Source: Variovorax paradoxus B4 (GTDB lineage Bacteria; Pseudomonadota; Gammaproteobacteria; Burkholderiales; Burkholderiaceae_C). Taken from it: a stretch of DNA of 64,000 bases. The stretch spans positions 3,658,001 through 3,722,000 of the forward strand of contig NC_022247.1 of the NCBI RefSeq assembly GCF_000463015.1, read 5' to 3'. Position 1 is the stretch's first letter. Each line of letters opens with the position of its first letter. Made by a program: the position numbers and the translations under genes. Shown in pieces: positions 17,600 through 29,251 of this stretch. The notes below the pieces were generated by a model, which worked only from the letters and a program-made list of their open reading frames with translations, did not search any database and was not told where the DNA came from.

Positions 17600-18675
17600 C
17601 GGCCATCCTCCAGCACCAGCGAGGCGTGCCCGCCGCCGAACCCGACCACGTTGAGCAGGATGTTGCGCAGCCCGGAAGGCGCCTGCGCGCTCAGGGCAAT
17701 GCCGAGTTCATCGTCGATGGCATAGCCCGCCGACGGCCACACGCCAGCTTCGATGCAGCCAACGAGCAAGGCCAGCTCGGCGGCACCCGCGGCGCCCAGC
17801 GTGTGGCCGATGGCCGACTTGAGCGACACCAGCGGCGGCAACGGATCGAAGACCTGCTTCAATGCCAGCGCCTCGATCGCATCGTTGATCGGGCTGCCCG
17901 CGGCCTGCACCTTGATCAGGTCGATGTCCTGCGGCCGCAGCCCGCTCTGCGCCAAGGCCTCGCGGCACATGGCGAGCACCGCACTGGCTTCGGTGCCCGA
18001 GGGGTTGCGCCCGTCGACCACGTTGGCCCCGCCCGCGATGCGCCAGCGCGCCGCGCGCGAGCCGAGGCGCAATGCGGCCACCGCCTCGCCGAGCACCAGC
18101 CCGTTGCGCCCGGCGCCGAAGGGTTGCGCGCCGTCGGGCGAGAGCAGCTGCATGGCGCCGAAGCCGGCCACCGTGAAGCGGTTGCCCAACTCGGCGCCGA
18201 TCACCAGCGCCTCGTCGGCCTGCCCGCTTCGGATGAGATCGCAGGCCGCAAGCACCGCGTTGAGCGCCGAGGTGCAGGCCGTGGAGATGGTGAAGACCGG
18301 CCCCTGCCAGTCGAGTGCACCGGCCACGAGGCCGGCAAAGTCCTGCAGGTCGCCGCCAAGCCGCAGATCCTGCGCCGTGTGTTCCATGACGCCGATGTCC
18401 AGCGAGGACGATGCGACGAAGAGCGGGCCGGAACGCCCTGCCCCTGTCCCTTCGTCCGCCTGCGCAGCCACGCCGCGCACGACGCGCTCCAGGCGCTGCC
18501 TCCAATTGCCCTCCTGCGGTGGCAGCATGTGGACGGGCCACTGCACGCCTTCCGAAACGGCGAGCGGCGTGGGCCGAACGCCGCCGCGCGCCAGGGCGGC
18601 CACGGAGGAAGGAAGATCATTGCCCAGCGTGCAAGCCAGGCCCATGCCGGCAAGATAAACGCCCTCGCCGCTCAC
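17596..18675 (-). CDS. KAS II-type beta-ketoacyl synthase with altered active site
   Basis: Thiolase-fold ketosynthase of 359 aa. The nucleophile C134 sits in TISTACTSAL and H291 in KSAIGHTLGAAG. The first catalytic His, normally in an HGT motif, is absent: the aligned run reads KVQAAGSPIND, with Ala259 in its place and a two-residue deletion. The enzyme may therefore prime, transfer or condense without normal decarboxylation, or act as a partner subunit. The GTG at 18675 is chosen for its AAGG site 8 nt away and for matching the domain start. It lies 22 nt after the ACP stop, and its stop overlaps the next start. Confidence 0.85.
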   Translation of the reverse strand: MSGEGVYLAGMGLACTLGNDLPSSVAALARGGVRPTPLAVSEGVQWPVHMLPPQEGNWRQRLERVVRGVAAQADEGTGAGRSGPLFVASSSLDIGVMEHTAQDLRLGGDLQDFAGLVAGALDWQGPVFTISTACTSALNAVLAACDLIRSGQADEALVIGAELGNRFTVAGFGAMQLLSPDGAQPFGAGRNGLVLGEAVAALRLGSRAARWRIAGGANVVDGRNPSGTEASAVLAMCREALAQSGLRPQDIDLIKVQAAGSPINDAIEALALKQVFDPLPPLVSLKSAIGHTLGAAGAAELALLVGCIEAGVWPSAGYAIDDELGIALSAQAPSGLRNILLNVVGFGGGHASLVLEDGR

Positions 18676-18697
18676 AGGTGCACCCTTGACGCTGCGC

Positions 18698-18973
18698 TCA
18701 TGCCTTGCCCGCTTCCACCAGGTGGTCGGCCAGATGGGCAATGGAAGTGAGCGCGCGGCGCGTTTCCTTGCTGTCGGGCATGCGCACGCCAAAGCGCTGC
18801 TGGATCGTCATCGACACCTGCAGGGCGTCGAGCGAATCGAGGTCGAGCCGGGCCTCGGGCCCGAACAGCGGCTCGTCGTCGCCAAGGCCGCCCGGCGGTG
18901 CGTCTTTTTCGACGGCCTCGAGCACCATGGCTTTCAGGCTGGCGATGAATTCAGCAGAATGGGAGTGGGTCAC
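18698..18973 (-). CDS. Acyl carrier protein
   Basis: Acidic 91-aa carrier protein. The phosphopantetheine attachment Ser is in RLDLDSLDALQV, matching the DSL motif, and helix 3 is near the C-terminus. The GTG start overlaps the ABC permease stop (GTGA). As the only ACP in the cluster it probably carries the acyl chain handled by the two ketosynthases encoded alongside. A FabD- or ACP-synthase-type partner is not present locally and must be shared. Confidence 0.9.
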   Translation of the reverse strand: MTHSHSAEFIASLKAMVLEAVEKDAPPGGLGDDEPLFGPEARLDLDSLDALQVSMTIQQRFGVRMPDSKETRRALTSIAHLADHLVEAGKA

Positions 18974-20127
18974 GATGCGCGCCTGCGAAACAGAAAGACG
19001 GCCAGCAGGAACATGGCGGCCGCAAATACCACGAGCCTGCCGACCTGCGGCAGGGTGTCGGCCACGCCGCCGCCGCGCAGCAGCACGGTGAGCAGCGCCT
19101 CCAGCCCCCAGTTCATCGGCGAGATCTCGACCAGCCGCTGCATGAAGCCCGGCATGACGAACTTCGGCACCATGATGCCGCCCGCCGCCGCCATCAGCAC
19201 GTTGACCATCGGCCCGATGGTAGCGGCCTGCGCATGGCTGCGCACCGCGCACGCGAGCGCCAGCGACAGGCTCACCGCGGCCAGGCTCACGGCCGCCAGC
19301 GCCAGCACCAGCGCCCCCCAATGGATACCCGCGAGCGAAAGCGCGTCGCCGCCGATCAGCGGCATCAGCCAGATGCCGGCAGCCAGCATCAGTACGGCCT
19401 GCAGCGCGTTGACGCCCAGGTAGGGCAGCGCCTTCGACATCAGCAGCATGACGCGTGACACGCCCAGGCTGCGCAGCCGGCCCAGCGCGCCCGAGCTGCG
19501 TTCCTGCACGAACAGGCTCGAGAGCGAGGCGACCACGAAGAACATGCCGAACACCAGCCACGCCGGCACGTTCTGCTGCACCGAAGTGGGCCGCGGCCCG
19601 GCGGTGGCATAGCGCTCGGCATTCACCAGCGCCTGGATCGAGGCACCCGGCGGCGGACCGGAGGTGCCGGGCACCGCCAGCGCCAGGCGCGCCTTCAGTT
19701 CGCCGGACGCGCCGACGAGTTCGGCCCGCAGCGCGTTGAACAGGTTGGCGTCGATGCCGGGCTCCGTCAGCAGACGGATGTGGGCCTGGGTCGACAGCGC
19801 GGCCGATTCGAGTTCCGCCGACAGGCCGGGCTCCAGCACGATCACGTACTTGAGCGCGCCGCTTCGCAACTGCGCCTGCCAGTCGGCATCGAGGGCCTTG
19901 GGCGCGCCGTGGCTGCGCTGCCAGATCTGCTGCAGCCACTGCGCCGGTGTCCCGGTGTCGCGCCGGTCGACCGCATAGCTCAGTTCGGCGAGCGGCGGCC
20001 GGTAGATGTCCTTCAGCGTGAGCGACATCAGAACGATGAAGACCATCGGCATCAGGAACAGCGCCGCCAGCCCGTGCATGTCGCGCACGAGTGCGAGCAG
20101 TTCCTTCTTGATGAGCGCGAAGAGCAT
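18970..20127 (-). CDS. ABC-2 type exporter permease
   Basis: Membrane subunit (385 aa) of an ABC-2 exporter. One N-terminal helix is followed by a large extracytoplasmic domain (about residues 45-190) and then five helices, with FVQERSSGALGRLRSLGVSRVMLLMSK as the typical cytoplasmic coupling region. The layout resembles YhhJ/DrrB-like permeases that move lipids or small hydrophobic products. Its ATPase is encoded immediately upstream with an 8-nt gap. It probably exports the cluster's product. Confidence 0.88.
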   Translation of the reverse strand: MLFALIKKELLALVRDMHGLAALFLMPMVFIVLMSLTLKDIYRPPLAELSYAVDRRDTGTPAQWLQQIWQRSHGAPKALDADWQAQLRSGALKYVIVLEPGLSAELESAALSTQAHIRLLTEPGIDANLFNALRAELVGASGELKARLALAVPGTSGPPPGASIQALVNAERYATAGPRPTSVQQNVPAWLVFGMFFVVASLSSLFVQERSSGALGRLRSLGVSRVMLLMSKALPYLGVNALQAVLMLAAGIWLMPLIGGDALSLAGIHWGALVLALAAVSLAAVSLSLALACAVRSHAQAATIGPMVNVLMAAAGGIMVPKFVMPGFMQRLVEISPMNWGLEALLTVLLRGGGVADTLPQVGRLVVFAAAMFLLAVFLFRRRAS

Positions 20128-20135
20128 GGTGTTCT

Positions 20136-21044
20136 TCAGTCGCGCAGGGACCGGTGGGTGAGTGCCATGAAGAGCTGCTCGAGGTCGTGGCGGCCGAACT
20201 CGGCGTGGCGCACCTCGATGCCTTCGGCCTCCAGGGCCTGCAGAACCGGACCGGGGCCGGTGCCTTCGCGCAGGTGAATGCGCCAATGCGCGCCGCCCTG
20301 CTCCACCGTGCCAAAGCGCGAGAGCATCTGCGCGTCGAGCCCGTCGGCCGCCAACGTGAGCAGCATCGCGCTCTTCGACAGCAGTTCCTCGAGCGCGCCT
20401 TCGCGCAGCACGCGGCCATGGTCGAGGATGGCCACGCGGTCGGCAATGGCCTCGATCTCTTCCATGTAGTGCGAGGCATAGATCACCGCCGCACCCTGCT
20501 GCGCCAGGCTCTTGATGGCGTCGAGGATGAAGGCGCGCGACTGCGGATCGACGCCCACCGTGGGCTCGTCGAACAGCATCAGCTCGGGCTCGGGCAGCAG
20601 CGCGATCGCCAGGTTGAGGCGGCGCTTGAGGCCGCCCGAGAGCCGCTCGGCGCGCACGCCGGCGAACTGTTCGAGCTGGGCAAAGTGCGTGCAAGCGTCG
20701 ATGCGCTCCTTCTTGCGTGCGCCGGCGAGGCCGCCCGCCGCGGCGAAGCATGCGAGGTTCTCGGCCACGGTGAGCATCGGATAGAAGGCCTGGTCCTGCG
20801 GCGCTACCGCGATGCGCGTGGGTGCCTTGGCGCGCACTTGCTGCAGCGGCTGGCCGTCGATGCGGATCTCGCCCGACTGCACGGCCAGTGCGCCCGACAG
20901 ATGCGAGATCAGCGTGGTCTTGCCCGCGCCGTTGGGGCCGAGCAGGCCCATCACGCAGCCCCGGGGCACCGCGAGCGAGACGTCGGCCAGCGCGGCCGAG
21001 TCGGCGTGCGGATAGCGGTGGCCTAGGTTCTTCAGTTCCAGCAT
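20136..21044 (-). CDS. ABC exporter ATP-binding protein
   Basis: ABC ATPase of 302 aa with Walker A GPNGAGKTT, signature LSGGLKRRL, Walker B LMLFDEP and H-loop ASHYMEE. A C-terminal extension of about 70 residues is typical of drug/lipid exporter ATPases. It pairs with the adjacent ABC-2 permease. The ATG at 21044 gives an MLELKNLGHRY start, and the ribosome site is weak. The 260-bp structured repeat ends 39 nt upstream of this start. Confidence 0.9.
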   Translation of the reverse strand: MLELKNLGHRYPHADSAALADVSLAVPRGCVMGLLGPNGAGKTTLISHLSGALAVQSGEIRIDGQPLQQVRAKAPTRIAVAPQDQAFYPMLTVAENLACFAAAGGLAGARKKERIDACTHFAQLEQFAGVRAERLSGGLKRRLNLAIALLPEPELMLFDEPTVGVDPQSRAFILDAIKSLAQQGAAVIYASHYMEEIEAIADRVAILDHGRVLREGALEELLSKSAMLLTLAADGLDAQMLSRFGTVEQGGAHWRIHLREGTGPGPVLQALEAEGIEVRHAEFGRHDLEQLFMALTHRSLRD

Positions 21045-21083
21045 CGGGCTGCTTGCCGCTCTTGTTCGGGGCGCTGCTGTTCC

Positions 21084-21343
21084 TGTTCGGGGCGCGTGCA
21101 CAGGCCACCGGGTACTCCCCTCCGCGAATGTCCCCCGCCTTCGGCTCCTCCTTGATTTCGCTGCGGGGAGCACCCGATGCCCTGTGCACCTGGGCACGCT
21201 CTGGGTGCACAGCCGATCAACGACCGCTCCGCATAACGCTCCCGTCGATGGGGTGCCTTGCGCAGCGAAATCAAGGAGGAGGCCGCAGGCCGGGGGACAT
21301 TCGCGGAGCAAGGTACCCCGTCGGCGGGAGCGCGCCCCGAACA
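21084..21343 (-). repeat. Structured intercistronic repeat, copy 1
   Basis: This 260-bp element fills the 332-bp gap between the BtrH-like gene and the ABC ATPase gene. Its ends are inverted, TGTTCGGGGCGCG and CGCGCCCCGAACA. Arm A (21110-21175) is closed by GGGTACTCCCC / GGGGAGCACCC. Arm B (21250-21319) is its inverted counterpart, closed by GGGGTGCCTTGC / GCAAGGTACCCC. Both arms share GCGAATGTCCCCC, a small apical hairpin, TCCTCCTTGA and TTTCGC. The centre holds a further 9-bp inverted repeat, CTGTGCACC / GGTGCACAG. Homology with copy 3 runs on about 19 nt past the right end. No protein-coding pattern and no target-site duplication were seen. Confidence 0.9.
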
Positions 21344-21376
21344 ATGCCCCACGCGACGAACAGAAGAAGATCCCAT

Positions 21377-22357
21377 TCAGGCAACAACGGCCCTGAGGTC
21401 GCGAAAGAAGGTTTCTTCCTGCTGCGCCTGCTCGCGTAGCTTGCCGGCCAGCGCAGCGGGATCGACCGGCTCTCGGCCCTTCACCATGCGCGCTGCCTTC
21501 AATGCGAACGCTCGCCAGCCGTCGCCGATGGCGATCAGCCGCTCGGACATCTGCTGCAGCTGCGGCTTGTCGAGCAGCTGCGCCGCCTCCTGCAGGAAGC
21601 CCGCGTAGATGAAGCGGAATCCCGCCCCGCCCGTGCCGATTTCTTCCTGCATGCGCACCACATGGCCGATGAAATCGACACTGCGCGGATCGCCCGGCGG
21701 CAGCTTCTGCATGCGCCTGGCCAGCGTGCGCATGCCGCGCACGCCGACGATGGGAACCGGCGCGAGCATGGTGCGCACCGTCTTTCGGATCGCCTTGGTC
21801 ACCGATGCCGCATCGACCGTCTTGCGCTCGATGGCCTGCGGGTAGTACATGAGGCCCTTGGGCGCGAGCACGCCCTTGGCGAAGCGCGCACGCGAAAGAT
21901 CGGCGCTGGCGCAGCGCACCGGTTCTTCGAACACCGGGTCGCTGATCAGGTAGTCGTCGCCGTCCTTGCCGTACACCAGCAGGTTGTGCGCATTGAAGTG
22001 GAAGCGCATGTTGGGCGGAAAGTACGGCAGCCAGTAGACCGAGGTCTGCAAGCCCACGATCTGCCCGCCCGCGAGCAGCGCATCGAGGCGCTGCGCACCG
22101 GCCTCGGCGCTGCGGAAGGTCTCGAAGCGAAAGCGCGCGGCCATCGGCGCCAGGAGGCCCTTGATGATGGCCTTGGGCGGCATGCGGTACGAGATGAGCG
22201 GCAGACCCGAGAGCTTGATGAATGGCAGGTAGGCGAACGACAGCGCCGACGACAGGCCGAGCGCCATGCTCTCGGTCATGGGCACGCCGTGGTGGCGCAT
22301 GAGGTTCGAGATGACACCGCTTTCGCAATGCGCCGCTTGTTGGTGTTCGAATTTCAC
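21377..22357 (-). CDS. BtrH N-terminal domain protein, putative acyltransferase
   Basis: Papain-fold protein of 326 aa like the N-terminal domain of BtrH, the acyltransferase that moves an acyl group from an ACP to an amine in butirosin synthesis. A likely triad is C11 (HCESG), H124 (FNAHNLLVYG) and D140 (YLISDP). The C-terminal half is helical. The GTG start overlaps the preceding stop (GTGA). Its position among ACP, ketosynthase and exporter genes suggests it transfers the finished acyl chain from the ACP to an acceptor before export; that step is inference. Confidence 0.8.
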   Translation of the reverse strand: MKFEHQQAAHCESGVISNLMRHHGVPMTESMALGLSSALSFAYLPFIKLSGLPLISYRMPPKAIIKGLLAPMAARFRFETFRSAEAGAQRLDALLAGGQIVGLQTSVYWLPYFPPNMRFHFNAHNLLVYGKDGDDYLISDPVFEEPVRCASADLSRARFAKGVLAPKGLMYYPQAIERKTVDAASVTKAIRKTVRTMLAPVPIVGVRGMRTLARRMQKLPPGDPRSVDFIGHVVRMQEEIGTGGAGFRFIYAGFLQEAAQLLDKPQLQQMSERLIAIGDGWRAFALKAARMVKGREPVDPAALAGKLREQAQQEETFFRDLRAVVA

Positions 22358-22749
22358 GGCAGGCCCTGCAAGGTGGAAACGGGAAGCCCCAGCGCCTCCG
22401 AATAGCGCGCCAGATGCTTCTGCGGCAGCGCTGCGAAGTGCTTCGGCTTCAGGTGGCGCCGCACGCGCCATTGCCAGAAGCCGCTGGTCTGCGAGAGCAG
22501 CGCCACGTCCATGCGGCGCTCGTACATCCAGTATTCGAGCGGCGACGCAAGCCCCCGGGCCACGCGTTCCTTCGCGTCCCGGGCCTGCTCGACCAGCACG
22601 TCGACCGCGTGGCTGGTGACGATTTCCTCCGCCTCCCAGCCGCGCGAGCGGGTGGTGACCACGCGGCCCTGCGCGTCGCGCGCGTACATGAGCTTGGCGT
22701 GGCCGTCGAGGGTGGCGTTGCCTTCTTGCGGAACGGCGTCGAGGTCCAT
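22354..22749 (-). CDS. Conserved-looking small protein of unknown function
   Basis: Protein of 131 aa with no recognised domain. It begins MDLDAVPQEGNATLDGHAKLMYARD. The middle is charged and helical (VDVLVEQARDAKERVARGL). The C-terminal part, GFWQWRVRRHLKPKHFAALPQKHLARYSEALGLP, could be a helical carrier- or DNA-binding-like region. It has no signal peptide or membrane helix. It starts 1 nt after the DarB-like stop and its stop overlaps the BtrH-like start, so it is an integral cluster member. Confidence 0.7.
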   Translation of the reverse strand: MDLDAVPQEGNATLDGHAKLMYARDAQGRVVTTRSRGWEAEEIVTSHAVDVLVEQARDAKERVARGLASPLEYWMYERRMDVALLSQTSGFWQWRVRRHLKPKHFAALPQKHLARYSEALGLPVSTLQGLP

Positions 22750-22750
22750 G

Positions 22751-23884
22751 TCACACAGCTTCCATGTAGATGAAGCCGCTCGAGAAGCGGCCGCTTTCGG
22801 GCACGAACATCAGCAGCTTGTGGCCGGGCTTGATACGGCCCGAGCGGAACAGTTCGTCGAGCATGATGTAGGGCGATGCCGATCCGGTGTTGCCCTTGGT
22901 CGCGAGGTTGCTGAACCAGCGCTCGCGCGGAATGGCAAAGCCCATCGACTCGAGGCAGCGGCTCACGGGTTCGACGAAATAGCCGGACGACAGGTGCGGC
23001 AGGAACCAGTCGACGTCCGCTGCCTTCAGGCCGCGCTTCCCGACGATGGCCGCCAGCGGCTCGCCCAGCGTGGCGCGCACGATGTTCTCGTTGAGCAGGC
23101 GCACGTCCTGCTTGACGGCGAAGGTCGACTCGCGCCGCCAGTCTTCGGGATCGGTGCGCGCCCAGCCGTCGAGCCCGCCCTCGGCATTCTTGTCGGCGCC
23201 CGCATACATGCACACCGGCAGCTCGTGAGCGGCGGAAGACAGGTCGATCCATTCCACGCGCAGCGACAGCGGGCCGCGCGGCTCGCGCTCGAGCAGCACC
23301 GCGCCGGCGCCGTCGGAAAGCATCCAGCGCAGGAAATCCTTCTCGAAGGCGAGTTCCGGCCGCTCTTCGAGCGCCTGGAGCTTGTGTTCGAGCTCGGCTT
23401 CGAACCTGGAGCTGCGCATCACGGCCGAGGCCAGTTCCGAGCCGGTGGCCACCGCCCGCCGCGCATCGCCCGAACGCACCGAGAGCCACGCGTGCTTGAG
23501 CGCCGTGGTACCGGCCAGGCAGATGCCCGCGCAAGCCACGACCTCGAGGCGCGGCCAGCCGAGCTCGCCATGCACCATCACCGCGTGGTTCGGCATCAGC
23601 TGGTCGGGCAGCGAGGTGCCGGTGGCGAGGCAATCCACCGGGCCGACGTCGCCGAGCGCCCGGATGGCCGAGGCGGTGAGCTGCGCATTGCTCATGGCGA
23701 GCCGGCCGGTGGCCCGGTCGATGGCGTAATGGCGCGACTGGATGCCGTTGCTGCGAAGAATCAGCCGCCGCGCGCGCGAGGCCTTGCCGCCGATGCGGCC
23801 GAGGACGTCTTCGATGTCTTCATTGCTGACCGGGGAAAAGGGCAGAAAGGCGGCGGTGCGGGTCAGGAAGACTTCAGTCGTCAT
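22751..23884 (-). CDS. KAS III-type ketosynthase, DarB-like
   Basis: Thiolase-fold enzyme of 377 aa. The nucleophile is C118 or C122 in VVACAGICLAGTTALKHA, the His is in VDWFLPHLSSGYF and the Asn in NLATKGNTGSAS, so the Cys-His-Asn set of KAS III is intact. Together with the adjacent DarA-like gene it matches the DarA/DarB pair of dialkylresorcinol synthesis, where DarB joins two beta-oxoacyl units. Its ATG lies inside the 3' end of the DarA-like gene (11-nt overlap). Confidence 0.85.
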   Translation of the reverse strand: MTTEVFLTRTAAFLPFSPVSNEDIEDVLGRIGGKASRARRLILRSNGIQSRHYAIDRATGRLAMSNAQLTASAIRALGDVGPVDCLATGTSLPDQLMPNHAVMVHGELGWPRLEVVACAGICLAGTTALKHAWLSVRSGDARRAVATGSELASAVMRSSRFEAELEHKLQALEERPELAFEKDFLRWMLSDGAGAVLLEREPRGPLSLRVEWIDLSSAAHELPVCMYAGADKNAEGGLDGWARTDPEDWRRESTFAVKQDVRLLNENIVRATLGEPLAAIVGKRGLKAADVDWFLPHLSSGYFVEPVSRCLESMGFAIPRERWFSNLATKGNTGSASPYIMLDELFRSGRIKPGHKLLMFVPESGRFSSGFIYMEAV

Positions 23885-24854
23885 AGAGGGGGGAACGGTC
23901 CGTGGCCGAGCCCGAAGGGCGTTCGAAGCTGGCTGTCATTTTAGTCAGCCACCCCTTGAACAACGGCCGCAGCAACGCCTGGAGGGTCAAGCTCACCGGG
24001 ACGACCGTGACAATGAGCACGAGCAGGAACACCACATAGAGCAGCAGCAGCGGCTTGCGCTGCCAGGCGGCGGGCCGGCCCGCCGCCATGATCAGCTTGC
24101 CCCAGAGGAAAAAGCTGCGCGTGCCGGCCTTTTCGCTGATGAGAAGCCGCGCATCGGCCTGCACCGCACCCAGACCCGCGAGCAGCGGCTGCGATCCGCG
24201 CTCCCGGTCGCCGTGCAGCGCCTCGCGCAGCGCCCGGCCGAAACGGCCCGCGCCCCGGATCTGTGCGTCGCTCAGGCCCGCGTCGGGCATACCCCAGAAA
24301 CCGCGCTTGCGGCCCCAGATCAGCCAGGCCGGCGTGGTGAAGAAGGTGGCCAGCGTCGGGCCGGGATCGGTGAGCACCACGTTGTCGATGAGGCGCGCGC
24401 CCACCGCGTCGAGCAGGCCCTTGAGCTTCTCATGGGCCAGCAGCCACATGTTGCGGCAGGCAATGACCGTGACCACCGGCTTGCCCTCGAGCAGGCGCCG
24501 GGCCAGCGGATGCTTGAGAAAGGCGACGATCGGCTGCGACGGCGCCAGGAACCACACCTGGTACGGCAGGATGACGAGGTCGAACTGCTCGTCGCCCGTG
24601 AGCGAGAGCGGCGCGAGCGGCGGCGGCTTCATGTGGGCCGACTCCGGGAACGCGTCGAAGAAGGTCAGGAACGGCCAGGGGAACGGGAAATCCGCCTCTG
24701 GGCGCAGGGTCTCGACGTGCACGGAAATCCCCGGGTCGGCCCTGAGCGGCGCGACGATCTGCTCGGCGACGCTCCCGAGCTGGCCGGTCTGCGAATAGTG
24801 GATCACCAGGACACGCTTGATGCGCGCGGCGGGGCTGGAAATGCTTGAGTTCAC
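23874..24854 (-). CDS. DarA-like dialkylresorcinol-condensing enzyme
   Basis: Protein of 326 aa with a flavodoxin-like N-terminus (RVLVIHYSQTGQLGSVAEQI) and a C-terminal hydrophobic segment (KPLLLLYVVFLLVLIVTVVP) that should anchor it in the membrane. It matches proteins annotated as dialkylresorcinol condensing enzyme DarA, which acts with DarB to cyclise and aromatise the joined chains. The GTG at 24854 is chosen because it leaves a short N-terminus and lies about 20 nt after a plausible transcription start; an ATG near 24922 would add 23 residues. It is the first gene of the cluster. Confidence 0.78.
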   Translation of the reverse strand: MNSSISSPAARIKRVLVIHYSQTGQLGSVAEQIVAPLRADPGISVHVETLRPEADFPFPWPFLTFFDAFPESAHMKPPPLAPLSLTGDEQFDLVILPYQVWFLAPSQPIVAFLKHPLARRLLEGKPVVTVIACRNMWLLAHEKLKGLLDAVGARLIDNVVLTDPGPTLATFFTTPAWLIWGRKRGFWGMPDAGLSDAQIRGAGRFGRALREALHGDRERGSQPLLAGLGAVQADARLLISEKAGTRSFFLWGKLIMAAGRPAAWQRKPLLLLYVVFLLVLIVTVVPVSLTLQALLRPLFKGWLTKMTASFERPSGSATDRSPLYDD

Positions 24855-24880
24855 TTGCTGGGGCGAGGCGGGGGCCGTCG

Positions 24881-24886
24881 AATGTA
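24881..24886 (-). promoter_or_regulatory. Candidate -10 for the DarA/DarB cluster
   Basis: TACATT on the minus strand, 26 nt upstream of the GTG start, in the TTACATTCG context common for promoters of this group. No clear -35 was found. The only other promoter candidates for the nine genes would have to lie within the terminator region beyond. Confidence 0.3.
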
Positions 24887-24950
24887 AGCCAACCCTAGCA
24901 CTGGCGCATCTGCCATTGGTCATGCCGTCGCGTCGACCCCACGAATGAAC

Positions 24951-24981
24951 AAAAAAAGGGCCGCACCCTTCGGCGCGGCCC
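24951..24981 (-). terminator. Rho-independent terminator of the glp operon
   Basis: On the minus strand GGGCCGC and GCGGCCC form a perfect 7-bp GC stem around a 10-nt loop, followed at once by seven T. It lies 35 nt after the glpV stop and separates the glycerol operon from the DarA/DarB cluster. Confidence 0.93.
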
Positions 24982-25016
24982 CTCGAGAGAGCGCTGTCCT
25001 GCAAGAAAGCAGCGGG

Positions 25017-26747
<1,731 letters not shown>

Positions 26748-26772
26748 GAGTCTGTCTCCTCGATTGAAAGCT

Positions 26773-26803
26773 TCCCCGGTTTTTTCGATCGCGGCTCCGG
26801 GGA
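26773..26803 (-). promoter_or_regulatory. Hairpin in the glpU-glpV leader
   Basis: TCCCCGG and CCGGGGA form a 7-bp stem around a 17-nt loop that contains a T-rich run, 26 nt upstream of the glpV start. It could protect the glpV message 5' end after processing or partly terminate transcription; neither is shown. Confidence 0.35.
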
Positions 26804-26842
26804 GGCGGAGAGCCGGTCGCGTCTGAAAACCAATTCCTGGGC

Positions 26843-27151
26843 CTAGCCCTTGCGCATCACCAGTGCCAGAAGAAACATCGACAGCACGAAGCTGATCCAG
26901 ATCGAGGGCTCTGCTTCGAGACTCATCCATTCCTGGAACTTGCCCGCCAGGCCGATGAAGATCAGGTTCACATAGGCCGCAGCCAGCAGCCCGATGAAGA
27001 GCCGGTCGCCGCGCGTGGTGGCAATCGGCAGCCAGCCGCGCCGCATGGTGGTGGGCGACTTGAACTCCCACACCGTCATGCCAACCAGCATGAGCGCGAT
27101 GCAGATGAAGAAAACGGCCACCGGGGTGGTCCAGACCATCCAGTCGAACAT
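26843..27151 (-). CDS. glpU: Small membrane subunit of the glycerol ABC transporter (DUF2160)
   Basis: Membrane protein of 102 aa with three hydrophobic segments (residues about 7-27, 50-70 and 83-98). It is the DUF2160 protein found between the permease and binding-protein genes in glpSTPQUV loci. Its role in uptake is not defined biochemically. It starts 16 nt after the glpQ stop. Confidence 0.88.
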   Translation of the reverse strand: MFDWMVWTTPVAVFFICIALMLVGMTVWEFKSPTTMRRGWLPIATTRGDRLFIGLLAAAYVNLIFIGLAGKFQEWMSLEAEPSIWISFVLSMFLLALVMRKG

Positions 27152-27167
27152 GTCTTTTCGCCTCCTC

Positions 27168-27980
<813 letters not shown>

Positions 27981-28031
27981 GTCGGTTGCTCCATGGCATG
28001 TTGTTCTTGTTCTTGTCGCTTTTTTGGCTCT

Positions 28032-28290
28032 TGTTCAGGGCGCGTGCACAAGCCGGCGGGTACTCCCCTCCGCGAATGTCCCCCGGCCTGCGGCCTCCTC
28101 CTTGATTTCGCTGCGGGGAGCACCCGATGCCCTGCGCACCAGGGCACGCTCTGGTTGCACGGCTGATCAACGACCGCTCTGTCCAACGCTCCCGTCGATG
28201 GGGTGCCTTGCGCAGCGAAATCAAGGAGGAGCCGAAGGCGGGGGACATTCGCGGAGCAAGGTACCCCGTCGGCGGGAGCGCGCCCCGAAA
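28032..28290 (-). repeat. Structured intercistronic repeat, copy 2
   Basis: This element fills the 319-bp gap between glpP and glpQ. Arm A is 28058-28125 (closing stem GGGTACTCCCC / GGGGAGCACCC, apical GGCC-TGC-GGCC). Arm B is 28200-28267 (closing stem GGGGTGCCTTGC / GCAAGGTACCCC, apical GCC-TTC-GGC). Compared with copy 1 the two apical hairpin types are swapped between the arms, yet each remains self-complementary. A purine-rich leader with repeated AAGAACA follows towards glpQ. Confidence 0.9.
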
Positions 28291-28299
28291 AACGGCTGT

Positions 28300-29190
<891 letters not shown>

Positions 29191-29251
29191 TGAAATACCT
29201 CCGTGCTCCGCACTGCGGTGCGAGCTTGCTTGGGGCGGCCCTGCGCTGCAC

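Noticed and set aside
18974..20479. Apparent fusion of transporter sequence to the acyl carrier protein
   Set aside because: The upstream part is an out-of-frame reading of the ABC permease and ATPase genes. A GTG at 18973 overlapping the permease stop gives a normal 91-aa ACP.
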